DNA from: Azolla caroliniana
Taxonomy: Eukaryota > Polypodiophyta
Direction: 5' to 3'
DNA: 64,000 nucleotides
Assembly: GCA_043228905.1 (NCBI GenBank)
Contig: JBHGNT010000013.1
Span: forward strand, 10,478,001-10,542,000
The position numbers and the translations under genes were made by a program. How positions within the stretch are numbered: position 1 is the first letter of the stretch; each line of letters opens with the position of its first letter. The notes beneath the pieces are model-generated. The model was not told the DNA's origin. It saw only the letters and a program-made list of their open reading frames with translations, and made no database searches. Below, one piece after another: positions 1 to 11,094 of the stretch.

Positions 1-863
1 TATAATGGTGGTTGCCTCCATGAGTGGTGCATTGAGGATGTCCGCTGGGTTGAGTCCGGCGTGTGCATTGGCCGAGTTGGTGCTGTGGCCATGAACCCAA
101 TGATTCAAGCAAGAGAAAACATGGCCAGCCTAGACCGGTCCATAGAATCGGTCGTCGATTCGGAACGATGGGCTGACTCAATGGAAAGGTAAAGTCGAAA
201 TGTTGATAAGAGACATTCCGAAAGTGAGGAAACTAACCGGCTTTGCAAGAGGGATGCTACCAAGTCTCAATGTCGAGGAACTCGAGTTGCAAATGGAAAG
301 CTCGAAGGGCTGCTCAAAGTATATGGCCTGGACGACTCCTTGAGAATATCGAAGAAAGACTTTATGGATTGGATTGAGCTCCTTGGAAAGGGGAGAAAAC
401 ACCACCATGATACTTCGAAGAGTTTGTGAAGCGTTTCACTTGTCTTTTGATGATTGATAGGACACGAGCAACATGAGCAAGGTCTTATTGTTCCTTAAGG
501 TGGTGGATGCATGAGATAGGGAGAAAGTGGCTCTCCTCCTCGAGAATGAAGATGAACGAGCCCATAACAATTTGGGCCCGCAATAAAAAAGTGTGTAGTT
601 GCTTCGACAAACGAAGACAATTGTACGATGGGGTCTCGTCAGGCAGCCAAGCTCTTATAAGGAGAGAGGCGAGTGTCGTGGAAAACACAACAGCCCCAGA
701 AAGAAATGTGATGGAAGGACTGGTCGGAGGGTCAGCAATCGATGAACTCACGAAGATGGTGGGGGATCTCCAGATATTCGAGAGATGGTGGGTGCTCTGC
801 TCAAGTTCGACGACCCAAGTACGTATCGAGGTGCTTGTGGTGCGATGACTTGGACCACCATAA
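1..863 (+). pseudogene. Relic of an old Ty3/gypsy-like gag (left half)
   Basis: Translated fragments in shifting frames resemble a retroelement capsid. Around 310-400 the stretch YGLDDSLRISKKDF is followed by MDWIELLGKGR, a pattern I associate with gag proteins of a gypsy group in plants. The last readable piece (about 826-862) is CLWCDDLDHH, the first half of a CCHC zinc knuckle. The knuckle continues after Copia A at 11343 (ECEDFWEALRRN), so the two flanks were once contiguous. Many stops and frameshifts make this a fossil. No LTR of this element is visible; its 5' end lies left of the window. The family assignment rests on memory of similar proteins, so confidence is moderate. Confidence 0.55.
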
Positions 864-1102
864 TGTTATACATATATCCCCCATACATGCTAAGTGTGAA
901 AAGGTCAAAACTGGTCTTCCACTTAGTAGTGTGTGGGGAGAGAGTTTGGTGTGTGTGTGAGTAAAACCCCTCCGAGACATAGTGTGTGAGGTAGAGTATA
1001 CAACCAACGTTTTCTCTGTTTTTCCCCTTTTTTTCGGAAACAGAGTTTTTCTTCACAGAACCAAAATTCTCTCTTAGCTCTCTATTCTTCCGTTTTATAA
1101 CA
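864..1102 (+). repeat. Copia A 5' LTR
   Basis: 239 bp, TG...CA ends. Near-identical to 11095-11333, with about ten substitutions or indels by eye. It drives transcription of Copia A; no strong TATA box stands out. Confidence 0.92.
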
Positions 1103-1103
1103 G

Positions 1104-1115
1104 TGGTATCAAAGC
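1104..1115 (+). promoter_or_regulatory. Copia A primer-binding site
   Basis: TGGTATCAAAGC lies one base after the 5' LTR. It matches the initiator-Met tRNA PBS TGGTATCAGAGC with one change. Confidence 0.85.
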
Positions 1116-1678
1116 TTGGGAGATCACAATAGAGAGCTTGGGAGTTCACAATACAAAGCTTTGGAGATTGTAGTAGAAACGTTGGTGATTGGAACCGCTT
1201 GGTTGTAGCATCTACTTGTTGTTGGGCATCTCCAGCATCTTCGACATTGAAGAAAAGAGCCTGCTATTCACAGGTATTTCCCCTGGTTAAACTCTCACGT
1301 TTATTCGCCATTTGCGAAACATTTCTGGTGGAAATAAGCTGTGTGGGAGAGACCCCTGCCACATTTGGAAGAGAGAGTTGGGATCAATGTGAATGTATAG
1401 CAGAGCAGATGCCTACAGTTTGTGATTTGGGAGATGTATGCTAGTCAGTATCGTTGATATTTTGGAAGTTATATGCTTTCAGTGGTGCGTGTTATACACA
1501 AGAGTGCTATAAGTCTTTTTTGACAGTTTGCAACTGATATTTTGGAAGTTGTATGCTTTTAGTGGTTCGTGCTACACACAATATTGGTATCAATTTTTGA
1601 CAGTTTGCCATAAGCTAGTTAGTTACTAGTTTTTGTTGCCCAATCGTATTTTGTTGCATGATACTCTCGTTCACTCCC
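1116..1678 (+). other. Copia A untranslated leader
   Basis: 563 bp between PBS and gag. Contains a short imperfect direct repeat (around 1456-1500 and 1530-1585, GATATTTTGGAAGTT followed by ATGCTTT). No coding signal seen. Confidence 0.6.
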
Positions 1679-2573
1679 ATGGAGTCTGAAATGTTGGATG
1701 CATCTAATAACACTTCTATTGGTTAAAATAGTTCAAGTAAGAACTATTCATTTTTGGGAAAGGATCATATTGAGATCCGAAAATTTGATGGATCTAATTT
1801 TGCTTTGTGGAAGAATCAGATGCGTGATGTATATTGGTTCAAAGAAGGCAAACGAGGCCTCTAGGAGACAAAGCGAAGAAGCCAGATGACATGGATGATG
1901 ATGATTGGGAGGAACTTGGTGCCTTGACCATGTCCACTATAAGACTGCACTTGGTGGATAGTGTCTGCTTTATTGTTTTAGACTGTAAAAACTCCGAAGA
2001 ACTTTGGAAAAAGTTATGTAATACCTATGAGAAGGAAACTGCAGCTAACAAGGTGTATTTGATGAGAAGGCTATATGAACTTCGTATGAAGGATACAAAT
2101 AGTGTTGGATCTCATTTAAATCAGTTTGATGCATTATGGTTGCAGTTGCAAGCTCAGAAAATGACCATGGATGATGAGCGGAAAACTGTATTTTTGCTAT
2201 GCACATTGCCTAGCTCATGGGACACATTTTGCACCGCTATTAGCGCTAGTGTACCAAACAGGAAATTGGTCTATAATGACATAAGTGGAGCACTATTGGG
2301 CACGAAGAAATACGTAGGAAATCTATGGTTTCCTCACAAGTTGGAGAGGCATATAATGTTCGAGATTTTGGTTATGGCAAGAACCAACAACATGGTAGAA
2401 GCCATACCAGAAATAGTAATGGAAATCATGATAAGAGTAGAAGTAAGTCTAGGAAGAGACCTGTGGAATGCTATTATTGCCACAAGAAGGGTCATATCAA
2501 GAAAGACTGTTATGCCTTGAAGAACAAAGAAAAGGAAAAGGGTAAAACTCATGGTGATGGGCATGTTAAATAG
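1679..2573 (+). pseudogene. Copia A gag (UBN2-type capsid plus zinc knuckle)
   Basis: Starts at ATG 1679 (MESEMLDASNNTS). The capsid region from about 1785 reads IRKFDGSNFALWKNQM, then LWKKLCNTYEKETAANK and FLLCTLPSSWDTF, the pattern of plant copia gag (UBN2 family). The CCHC knuckle CYYCHKKGHIKKDC lies at about 2468-2509. Translation needs frame changes near 1833 and 2290 and crosses an early stop (about 1724), so the gene is broken. In the intact family gag packages the RNA into virus-like particles. Confidence 0.85.
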
Positions 2574-4865
2574 TTGACTGGTTCATCACCTTTGGTGAAG
2601 ATAGAGGAAATAAATGTCGCATGTGATGATGGTGTTGACATCTTGGTCATGGATGATGATGCTACCTATGCTGAGGCTAATATTGCCCATGCGCTTGCCC
2701 ATACATGGTTGTTGGACTTTGGTGCTTCATTTTATGTGACTCCACATAAAGAGTGGTTCACACGATACGAAGCTAAACCACTTGGTACAGTACGACTTGG
2801 AGATTCACATCAATGTGATGTGATTGGCATTGGAGAGGTCATGGTACAGTTTTCTGATGGCTCTCAGTTTACTGTACAAAATGTACGCCATTTGCCTGAG
2901 CTAACTCGTAGCTTAATGTCTATTGGACAACTTGATAACATTGGTTTTAAAGTGATATTTGCTTCCCAATCCTTTCGTATTACGAAAGGAAATATTGTTA
3001 TTGCCAAAGGGAACAAAGTTGGTTCACTTTATCCTTTAGTTGTCCATCAAAAAGAGCATCTTTTGACAGTCACAGAACAACCTATGACTTGTATTTGGCA
3101 TGGCCGTTTAGGCCACATGTCTCATACTAGAATGGAAACTTTATCACGTTTTGGCTATTTACCCGTGCTATCATTTTCTAATTTTTTAGTTTGTGAGCAT
3201 TGTCAATATGGTAAACAAACGAGAAGTGTATATCAAATTTGTTTTGATTCTTCTACTCAACCCTTGGATCTAGTTCATATAGATGTATGTGGCCCTATGC
3301 TTACTAGATCATTGGGTGGAGCTTTGTATTTTGTTACATTTATCGATGATGGTACAAGAAAGGTGTGGGTGTAACCCATACAGGGAAAGGGTGATGTATA
3401 CCCCATATTTAGAAAATGGCTTGCCTCGGTTGAGATTGAAAAAGGTATAAAGTTTAAGGCTTTATGTTTTGATAATAGAGGTGAGTATACCTCTCATGGG
3501 TTCAGAGATTTTTGGGAGTCTAGAGGCATACATAGAGAGTTTACTACCCCTTACACTCCGGTACAAAATGGTGTGGTAGAAAGGATGAATAGAACCATCC
3601 AGGAACGAGTTGTTTCTATGTTGCATCATGCAAATCTGCCGCAAGGTTTTGGGCTGAAGCAGTTCAAACTGCAGTCCATGTGATAAATCTATCACCTAGT
3701 ACTGCCAAAGGCTTGAAAGTGACGCAAGAGTTGTGGATAGGAAAAATCCCAAACTATGATCAGCTTAGGGTATTTCGACGTGAAGCGTATGTTCACGTTC
3801 CAAAACAGTTAAGGCAAAAACTAGATTTTAAGAGCAGAAAATGTATTTTCCTTGGTTATGGCGTAGATGGTCAATTTGGATATCGTTTGTGGGATCCTGA
3901 AACGCGCACTATAGTCAGAAGTAGTGATGTCATTTTCAATGAAAAGATTATGCATAAGCAGCCAATTAAGAAAGTGGAAGTGAGGAAAGTGGCGTTTCAG
4001 GATGTTACACCCTCTATTAGTGTGCAAAAGAATAATTCCACACTTATGCTGAACAATCCTACAAATGTTCACCCATATGAGGATGTTCAAAATGAGGATG
4101 CATGTGTACAACCTGAAAACAATCCGACTCCGGTTTAGCAACCAGTGAGACGATCTACTCGTGTCTTTAGGCCGCCTGCTAAGCTCACGGACTATGTGAT
4201 GTTAACGAATGCAGGTGAAGCTTCTTGCTATAAAGAAGCTATGCTGGCTAGTGATCATGCTAAGTGGGAGCATGCCATGCAAAGTGAATTGGACAATATT
4301 TATAAGAATGGTACTTGGGATTTAATACCTTTGCAAAAGGACAGGAAAGCAATACCATGCAAGTGGGTATACAAGTACAAGTATACGTCTGATAGTGTTT
4401 CCCCAAAGTATAAAGCACGCTTGGCAGCCAAAGGTTTCAAGCAAGAACATGGAGTTGATTTTGATGAAACCTTCTCTCTTGTAGTTAAGATGACTACATT
4501 ACGTATGTTTCTTTCATTGGCTACAAATCAGGATTTGGAATTAGTCCAAATGGATGTGAAGATTGCCTTTTTACATGGGAACCTTGATGAGGATATTTTT
4601 ATGGAACAACCAGAAGGTCATTAAGTCTCGGGAAAAGAACATTTGGTATGTAAACTCAAGAAGAGTTTGTATGGGCTTAAGCAGTCCCCCAGATTGTGGT
4701 ACCAAAAGTTTGATGCTTTTATGAGGTGCACTAGAAGCAATGAGGAGCCTTGCCTTTATATGAATTTTTTTTCACATGAGAGTTCCATTATGTTGATACT
4801 CTATGTTGATGATATGCTTATCGTTGGTAAATGTGAAAGTGTTTTTAGAATTCAAGTCATTGAAC
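2574..4865 (+). pseudogene. Copia A pol: protease, integrase and N-terminal RT
   Basis: Protease is seen at about 2704-2760, where the catalytic D-S/T-G triad reads DFGAS, an active-site change. Integrase HHCC zinc region is WHGRLGHMSH through CEHCQYGKQ (about 3097-3220). Catalytic-core pieces are HIDVCGPM and FDNRGEY, followed by VQNGVVERMNRTIQERV, with a stop at about 3372 after KVWV. RT starts near 4205; the domain includes KWVYKYKY, the invariant VQMDVKIAFLHG and YVDDMLIVG (about 4803-4829). A stop at 4622 and frame breaks disable it. Copia reading is lost after about 4835 where the nested block begins. Confidence 0.88.
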
Positions 4866-5571
4866 ACTAGAAGAATATAAAGTATGGATAATTCACATTT
4901 GGAGGCTAAGAACACGAACCAAGACCTTAAGAAGAAGTCAAAAGTAAAAGTAAGATACATAGAGAAAAGTAAAAAGAGAAAAAGCGGGCCATAAAAAACA
5001 GTAAAAAAGGAATGTTCATAACTCTTTCGTTTGTAACCCAAATATCCCGTTTAAATATGTGCTAGAAATCTTGTAAAGAGAGCTATCTATATCTTTTTAA
5101 ATCTCTAAATTTGGAGCTCGGATGAGGGAGATATGACAATTAGAAGGTCATTCGGTCATAGCTAAAAATAGGAGATAAAAAGCTTCTAAAAATAGTGTGA
5201 ACGAGGAAGAAGAAGAAAATTATAAAAGAGGAAGTGATAGTCTTAGAGAGGATCCTAATAGAGGAGGAGGGATCCTAATAATAGAGGAGGGATCCTAATA
5301 GAGGAGGAGGGGTCCTAATAGAGAGGGGGTCCTAATAGAGGAGGAGGAGTCTTGGAAGGAGGGGCCCGAATAGAGGAGGAGGAGTCTTGGGAAGAGGTGT
5401 CTTAGTGGAAGAGGAAGGGTCTTAGTAGTGGGTTTGAGTGATTGGAAGTAAGAAGGTCATTGGTTTTTTAGTTCAATGTGGAGTTTATCTCCTTTGTATG
5501 GTATTGATAATTGAATATTATAACATTGTTACCCCTTTCTCATCTTCTCTACCTTTTCTCTTAATCTCTTG

Positions 5572-5605
<34 letters not shown>

Positions 5606-5640
5606 ATTCATAGTTATCTTGGTATATATAATCTATTATA
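4866..5640 (+). other. Non-coding part of the nested block, with minisatellite and CT repeat
   Basis: No coding match. 5245-5425 holds an imperfect tandem repeat of about 19-22 bp around the core TCCTAATAGAGGAGGAG. 5575-5603 is a (CT)n run and TATATATAA lies near 5623. It could be the LTR or leader of the plus-strand gypsy fragment that follows, but I found no paired copy to prove that. Confidence 0.45.
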
Positions 5641-7225
5641 ATTCACAACTCCATCTAATCGGTTTGATCAAGCCCTCATATAACAATGGAGTCGAAGGAG
5701 GCGAAGCCATAACACTTCCTATGGCTCAGGTTCCTATAATTCCTCATAATGTGAATCTTCTTAATTTTATTGATGATAGTGATAATGCTTTTGAAGTAGC
5801 TCCTGGTGAAAAGGACAAGGGCATCACAAAAGGAGAAAGAAGTTGAAGGAGAATCTAGTGCCTCAAGACAAAAGAAGAAGTCTAAGGAGAATGAGAAAGA
5901 GGAGAAATTGAGAAGGAGACACTCGAGAAGGAAGATCAAGATGGAGGATATTCCTATGGGTGAAGGTGTAGAAGCTTTCAATTTGAAGCATGAGTTGATA
6001 TCAAGTGGACCAAGGATAACATGGAAGAACTTCTCCAATTATCTCCCACATTACGAAAGGAGTGGGGGCAACTTGCAAATATTCGTCAAAGTCGGAAGAC
6101 TGTGCATTATGTGGGGATCGTGCAAGTAGAAGATCGAAAGGACATACGTTCAACCATCCCGGTCTCCATCAAAGGGTTTCACATCAAAGATGCCTTGGTT
6201 GATAGTGGTGCTAGGGTAAGCTTGATTTCTGAATTTTGGGTAAACAAAGTGGGAATTCCTATTAGTAGGTCATCTTCGGCAAGGGTGGCTGTAGTCGATG
6301 GTGGAGTGGTTCATTGCACTGGCATAGTGGAGGATGTGGTCATCAAGTGTTTTGGGGTAAGCATTTCAATGTATTTTCATGTAATACCACTAAAAGGACC
6401 ATCATATTCTTTGGTACTAGGAAGACCATGATGCAAGAACTCAAATTTGTCCAAGATTGGAGCAAAGGTTTGATGACCATAACACCATCAAAAGGAGTGA
6501 ACATACATTATGATATGTGACAACAACGACTAAGTGAGAAAGAAGAAGATGGAATAACTGAATATGATAGCGGGTCCCCATATGAAAGTGATGAAAGTGA
6601 AGATTCCTCATCAGAATGGGAAATGACAACATCGTATGCCGTTTTGAAGGAAGAAGATGATGAAGGAGGTTGAATTACTATGGAGCAGAAAGAGAAGATG
6701 GTTTCTAAAGATCTTAAAGGGCAAGAGAGGCAACAATTTATTAATTTGATTTCAGAATTTCCTAATTTTTATTATTAATGATTATGCTCATATTAGGGGT
6801 GTAGATGTCATCCAACATCACATAAATTTAAAAGAGGGTACAACTTCAGTTGCACAAAAGTTGCGAAGGCTAGGTCACGTGCAAAAGGAGACCTTATTAA
6901 AGGAAGTCAAAGCTTTGTTGTGTGCACAATTCATTTACCTAGTGGAAGATTCTGAATGGGTTTCACCCATTGTGGTGGTACCTAAAAAGAATGGAAAATT
7001 GAGGGTTTGTGTTGATTACAAACCTCTAAATGCGGCTGCCAAGACGGATCACTTTCCTCTCCCTTTCCAAGCTGAAACATTAGATGAAATTGCAGGTCAT
7101 GAAATTTACTTTGTTTGTGATGGCTATTCACGTTATTTTCAAATTCGTATTGCAGAAGAGGATCAAAAGAAGACGACATTCATCACTCCATGGGGATGCT
7201 TTGCATATCGACGACATCTCGCATA
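5641..7225 (+). pseudogene. Truncated Ty3/gypsy fragment: protease and first half of RT
   Basis: A retropepsin is readable at about 6130-6431: the active site LVDSGARVSLIS and, near the end, SLVLGRP. The RT N-terminal half at 6861-7215 reads LVEDSEWVSPIVVVPKKNGK, CVDYKPLNAA, DHFPLPF and WGCFAYR. It stops before the catalytic YxDD box. An acidic/Lys-rich spacer (5806-6020) lies before the protease. Gag is not recognisable. Sequence breaks off at about 7216-7225, head-on against the minus-strand chromovirus fragment. The region between protease and RT (6432-6860) has scattered stops. Confidence 0.75.
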
Positions 7226-7262
7226 GACTGTGGTGTTTGTCATTCCAAAATTGTTTGAACTT

Positions 7263-8611
7263 TTGATGGATCAATAGAGATGCCATTTGAAGAGACTATG
7301 TACCCCAAAAATTCCACTTAACATTGGTCGAAACTACACTTCTCCAATTTTGCATAGAGACCATATTCTCGCAACCGCTACAGAACTTGGCGAACGTGTA
7401 TCTCATGCTCCTCTTGAGTTTTTGAGTATATCAAGATATTATCCAAGTAAACTATGATGAAGATATCGAGGAAGTCTCGAAAAATGTCATTCGCCATATG
7501 TTGGAAAACTACTGGTGCATTCGTGAGAGCAAATGGCATCACTGTATACTCAAAATGACCATAGCGAGTGTGGAACGCAATCTTCCATTCATGCATAGGA
7601 AGAATTCGAACAAGGTTGTAGGCACCTCAAAGAGCTAACTTTGTGAAATATTTTGCTCTACTGAGGCATTCTAGAAGGCTTGAGATCAATGGTAGAGCAT
7701 ATTGGTTTCGAATAGTCACTTTATTCAAGGCCCGATAATCCATGACCATATGAAGCGCACCACTGATCAATGGTAGGAGATCGTGAATGTTGGATAAAAG
7801 CATTTGCCAGGTTCTCATCGATATATTCTCGAAGAACCTCTAACTCTGTGGGCGAAAGGTTATAAATTAGCCCCCATGGAGGCTCTTTTCCAGGCTGCAA
7901 ATCAATCGGACAATCATATGGTCGATGCTCTAGTAGTCTATTCGCCTTCACCTTATCAAACACATAAGAGTAGTTGGAACCCCAATACTTGTGAGCTAGA
8001 TGAACCCCCAATTCTTGTGAGCTAGATGAGGGAGTTGCTAAAACCGTGAACACCAACATGTCTTCCTTCCTTCCATCCTCACGTAACTGATGCATAGAGA
8101 TTGTGAAATCATGTGGGGTCCTAGATCCTTTGTTGGAGTTTCAAGAGACTCGAACTATACCGTGACCTCTTCAATAATTCTTTTTCTCCAATCAATAGTT
8201 GTGTTATGTAACTCAAACCAAGGAAGACCAAGAACTAGAGAGTGCTCTCGACTACTAATGATGTTGAATGAGATGACACGAATTGGTTCAGACTACAAAA
8301 GCCATTACCTAGGACTACACGAATTGGTTCAGACTCTTCGACTATATCACCTGATGCGATAGGGCAACCATCTATGACTCCTACAACTACTGGGTTCGGG
8401 AGCTTATTCAAGAGGATGTTTTGGGTCAATGCAAATTTGCAATCCATGAAACAAGAGTTGGCTCCAGAATTTAGGAGGGGAGAGGCTAGGACTCGATGAC
8501 ATGTAGATGTGCTAAGCTCTACTTGTGCAGAAAAAACTCTACTAACTTGATTTGATGAAATGGAACTACAACTAGGTACTGACTCTACATATCTAGGATG
8601 GTCCAACCAAA
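7263..8611 (-). pseudogene. Chromovirus protease and reverse transcriptase (truncated)
   Basis: The protease core (about 8450) reads LNSGANSCFMD, with Asn in place of the catalytic Asp of D-S-G. RT shows ELEVLREYIDENL, MDYRALNKVT and IRNQYALPLI, then [18 protein letters not shown] and the catalytic box [12 protein letters not shown] (YLDN instead of YxDD). After 7378 another frame continues VEFLGYIVSS to about 7263, where it ends before RNase H. Stops and frameshifts separate the pieces. The order and motifs are those of plant chromoviruses. Confidence 0.82.
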
Positions 8612-8632
8612 TGGCTCCTATTTTTCCCGAAC

Positions 8633-9682
8633 TTATTCATTTAACACATCCTCTAATTGGCTCAAGACATCAAATCTATTCTCATGGCATGGTCTATAAT
8701 TAGGCTGGGTTGTCATGTGCACTTGGTAAACTTGACGATTGGGTTTATGTGGAAAATTCACAACTATATGTCCTGGACCACCACAATAGAGGCATAGGCG
8801 ATGCGCCCGACGTCGTTGTATCTCAACATCTGATAAGGGCCCTCGACGTTGTGTTGACTCTATCTCCATTAGAGTGGGACCATCCCTCTTAACGGGTCTG
8901 GGAACTTCTGGTGGTGTTGCGACTATTGAAGCATACGTCTGTTCCAGTTGGCGGCGTAGCATTTGTTGACGTTCAGAATGTCGCTCAAATAGATGATTAT
9001 CACATCGCACAGCTCGACTAATGGCCTCTGTAAGAGACTTTGGATCTTCGTGGAAAGTAAGAAGAAGATATTTGACATCGTTACGCAAACCCTGGCGGAA
9101 TTGATCCATTCAGGCTGCTGCCAAGAGACGGAAATCTGCTACGTAGGCCGAAGCGGGATGATATCCTTGTTGAAGTCTTTGAATCTTGTTTATTGCCGTC
9201 CGAGTGCTATCGGTGTCTCCAAAACTAGCTTGAAAATCCTTACCGAATGCCTTGAAATCCTCCAACAATGGTGATTTCTTCTCAAGAAGTGGTGCAAACC
9301 ATGCTAATGTTGTACCGCTTAACAAGGTTCCTACTAATCCCACACAAGCAGCATCAGTTGGGTACCGATTGGGATGTAACTGAATTAGTAAACAGACTTG
9401 ATTAAGGAAACCTTGAAACTGAGATCTGGTACCATCAAACTTGGCGGGGAGGCTAATCTTTGGTTCCCTTGGGGAGTTTTTAACCCTTGCCGCTTGTTCT
9501 CGTAATGTTAATATAGTACTCTCGAGTTGAGGATCCTCATACTGATGAGCTTTCTCGGTACTCACTTGTTGTAGATCCTTGAGTAGCCTTTGATTTTCTT
9601 GCTCTAATGCCACAAACTTAGTTGTGAGCATGTTGAGCTCAAAAAGGACACACATATACTGTTGCTTGCTGACGGACTCCAT
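8633..9682 (-). pseudogene. Chromovirus gag
   Basis: Starts at ATG 9682 (MESVSKQQYMCVLFELN). A probable coiled-coil (residues about 10-65) is followed by the gypsy gag core: KISLPAKFDGTRSQFQGFLN, YPTDAACVGLVGTLLSGTTL and ALAWF-like AWFAPLLEK. A TGA at about 9110, with loss of a few residues, separates MDQFRQGLRNDVKYLLL. The CCHC knuckle near 8770 reads CLYCGGPGHIVVNF, its last Cys changed to Phe. About 350 residues in total, normal for this lineage. It is non-functional through the stop and knuckle change. Confidence 0.82.
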
Positions 9683-9943
9683 AATTGATGGGGGAAAAGA
9701 AAGAAGGAAAAAGAAGAAACCTTGCTAGGGTTATTGGAAATGGAAAAAGAAAGGATTCAGTTCAAACTGTCGTGACTCGTGAGTAGGAGAGAGAGAGAGA
9801 GAGAGAGAACACTTGAAATGGAAATGAGATTATATTATGAGGAAACAAGATTACAAAGAGTAGGCTAAGGGCTAAAGATTGGTGTTGAACCGACTGAGTT
9901 GTGATGAATGAATGGTCACTTATTTATAGATCCTTATGGAGTA

Positions 9944-9966
9944 TTCTAGAATGTTCTAGAATATTT
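9944..9966. promoter_or_regulatory. Heat-shock-element array 1 in chromovirus LTR
   Basis: TTCtaGAAtgTTCtaGAAtaTTt: five alternating TTC/GAA units at exact 5 bp spacing, the consensus for heat shock factor binding. It lies about 20 bp upstream of the TATA box in the element's own direction. Confidence 0.6.
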
Positions 9967-10011
9967 TAGATATTTATGATAATAAATATAATCATGAAAT
10001 ATTCAAGGATG

Positions 10012-10044
10012 TTCTAGAATAATCTAGAATGTTCTAGAATATTC
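10012..10044. promoter_or_regulatory. Heat-shock-element array 2 in chromovirus LTR
   Basis: Seven alternating TTC/GAA units at 5 bp steps (TTC 10012, GAA 10017, ATC 10022, GAA 10027, TTC 10032, GAA 10037, TTC 10042), with one unit imperfect. Confidence 0.6.
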
Positions 10045-10098
10045 TAAATATCTCGTAATAACTAAAAATATAATTATTATAATTACACATCATATATG

Positions 10099-10152
10099 TT
10101 ATAGTGATGGTTAAGGGTTCAACACATAAACTAAGAAGTTGTGGGTTAGCAT
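10099..10152 (+). other. Degenerate tRNA-like module at the U3 edge
   Basis: TATAGTGATGGTTAAG resembles a Pol III A box and GTGGGTTAGC, about 30 bp on, a decayed B box. It aligns by eye with the better preserved module at 19093-19151 and points out of the element. Confidence 0.35.
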
Positions 10153-10158
10153 ATCTTC

Positions 10159-10965
10159 ATGATAGTCTCAGGCTGAGTACATATTGAAAGTGCTCAAGAG
10201 GTTTAATATGGAGAATGTAAACCCGTTGAGCACTCCATTGCCTACATATGTAAAATTGAGCACATGTGTTTGCCCCACGTCTGATGAGGACAAGGAAGTC
10301 ACGTCGAAGGTTCCTTATCAATTCGCAGTTGGGAGTCTTATGTATGCCATGGTGGCTACTAGACCAGACATTGCATTTGTAATGGGAGCAGTAGGTCAAT
10401 TCAGGTCAAATCCTAGTAAGAAACATTGGGATGCAGTCAAGTTGATATTGAGATATCTGAGTGGTAGTAAGGGTAAGTGCCTTTGTTTAGGTAAAGGGGA
10501 TGCCTCTATCATTGGTTACACAGATTCAGATTATGCCGGATGTGCTGACAGTAGGAAATCTACTTCAAGGTACATCTTTCAGATTATGGGAGGTGTCATT
10601 TCTTGGAGATATCTTCTTCAAGAATGTGTTGCATTATCAACTACCGAAGCAGAGTATGTTGCAGCTAGCGAGGCATGTAATGAACAAGTATGGCTTTCTC
10701 GACTAGCTTGTGACATGGGTATACCTCAGCATGTACCCAAATTGTTTTGTGATAGTCAAAGTGGCATTGCTTGGCTAAGAATTTGGTATATCATTCGAAG
10801 ACCAAAGATATTGGAGTGCAATACCATTTCATTCGGGAATGCGTAGCCAATGGTTGCATTGGCCTTGAGAAGGTTGTTTTTCACGAAAATGCCGTAGATG
10901 CATTGACCAAGGCCTTACCACAACGTGCGTTGGATCATTGTTGTCACTTGATGGGAGTCACTTAG
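10159..10965 (+). pseudogene. Copia A C-terminal RT and RNase H
   Basis: Resumes copia pol: SQAEYILKVLKRFNMENVNP, then VPYQFAVGSLMYAMVATRPD, a hallmark of plant copia RT, and the RNase H core IGYTDSDYAGCADSRKSTS, LSTTEAEYVAASEA and FCDSQSGIAWL. A frame change near 10770 leads to NLVYHSKTKDIGVQYHFIREC and DALTKALPQ, ending at TAG 10963-10965. Together with 2574-4865 it completes one copia pol, apart from about 60 codons lost at the insertion. RNase H catalytic Asp and Glu are still present. Confidence 0.88.
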
Positions 10966-11075
10966 TGCCTTATGTTACACACTTGTCGTGTACATTGTGT
11001 AACATGCCCATCAGGTGGGTGGTATAGGTCTAGTTCTTGTACAACTCAACCTTCCATTATTCGTACTCCTAGTTT

Positions 11076-11094
11076 AGGCCTTTTAGTGGGAGAT
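11076..11094 (+). promoter_or_regulatory. Copia A polypurine tract region
   Basis: CTTTTAGTGGGAGAT immediately precedes the 3' LTR, where plus-strand DNA synthesis is primed. 10966-11075 holds no gene. Confidence 0.6.

Larger units (their letters stand above)
9780..10155 (-). repeat. Chromovirus 5' LTR (approximate limits)
   Basis: Lies directly upstream of the minus-strand gag. A TATA box is at about 9920-9928 (CTATAAATAAG on the minus strand) and a (GA)n tract at 9786-9808. The stretch around 9850-9910 (CAACACCAATCTTTAGCCCT on the minus strand) recurs at about 18865-18895. Exact ends could not be fixed because there is no paired LTR for this truncated copy. Confidence 0.55.
7226..10158 (-). 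mobile_element. Truncated chromovirus (Ty3/gypsy), 5' part only
   Basis: Reading the minus strand: a 5' LTR (about 9780-10155), gag (9682-8633), protease (about 8606-8235) and RT (about 8095-7263). RNase H, integrase and the 3' LTR are missing. The right edge abuts the resumed Copia A coding sequence at about 10159; the left edge abuts the plus-strand gypsy RT at about 7226-7263. LTR core and TATA region resemble the LTR at about 18700-19160, so both belong to one family, but the relative order shows they are different copies. Confidence 0.75.

Noticed and set aside
5806-6129. Separate Lys/Glu-rich host protein
   Set aside because: Lies just before the gypsy protease in the same broken element; better read as its linker.
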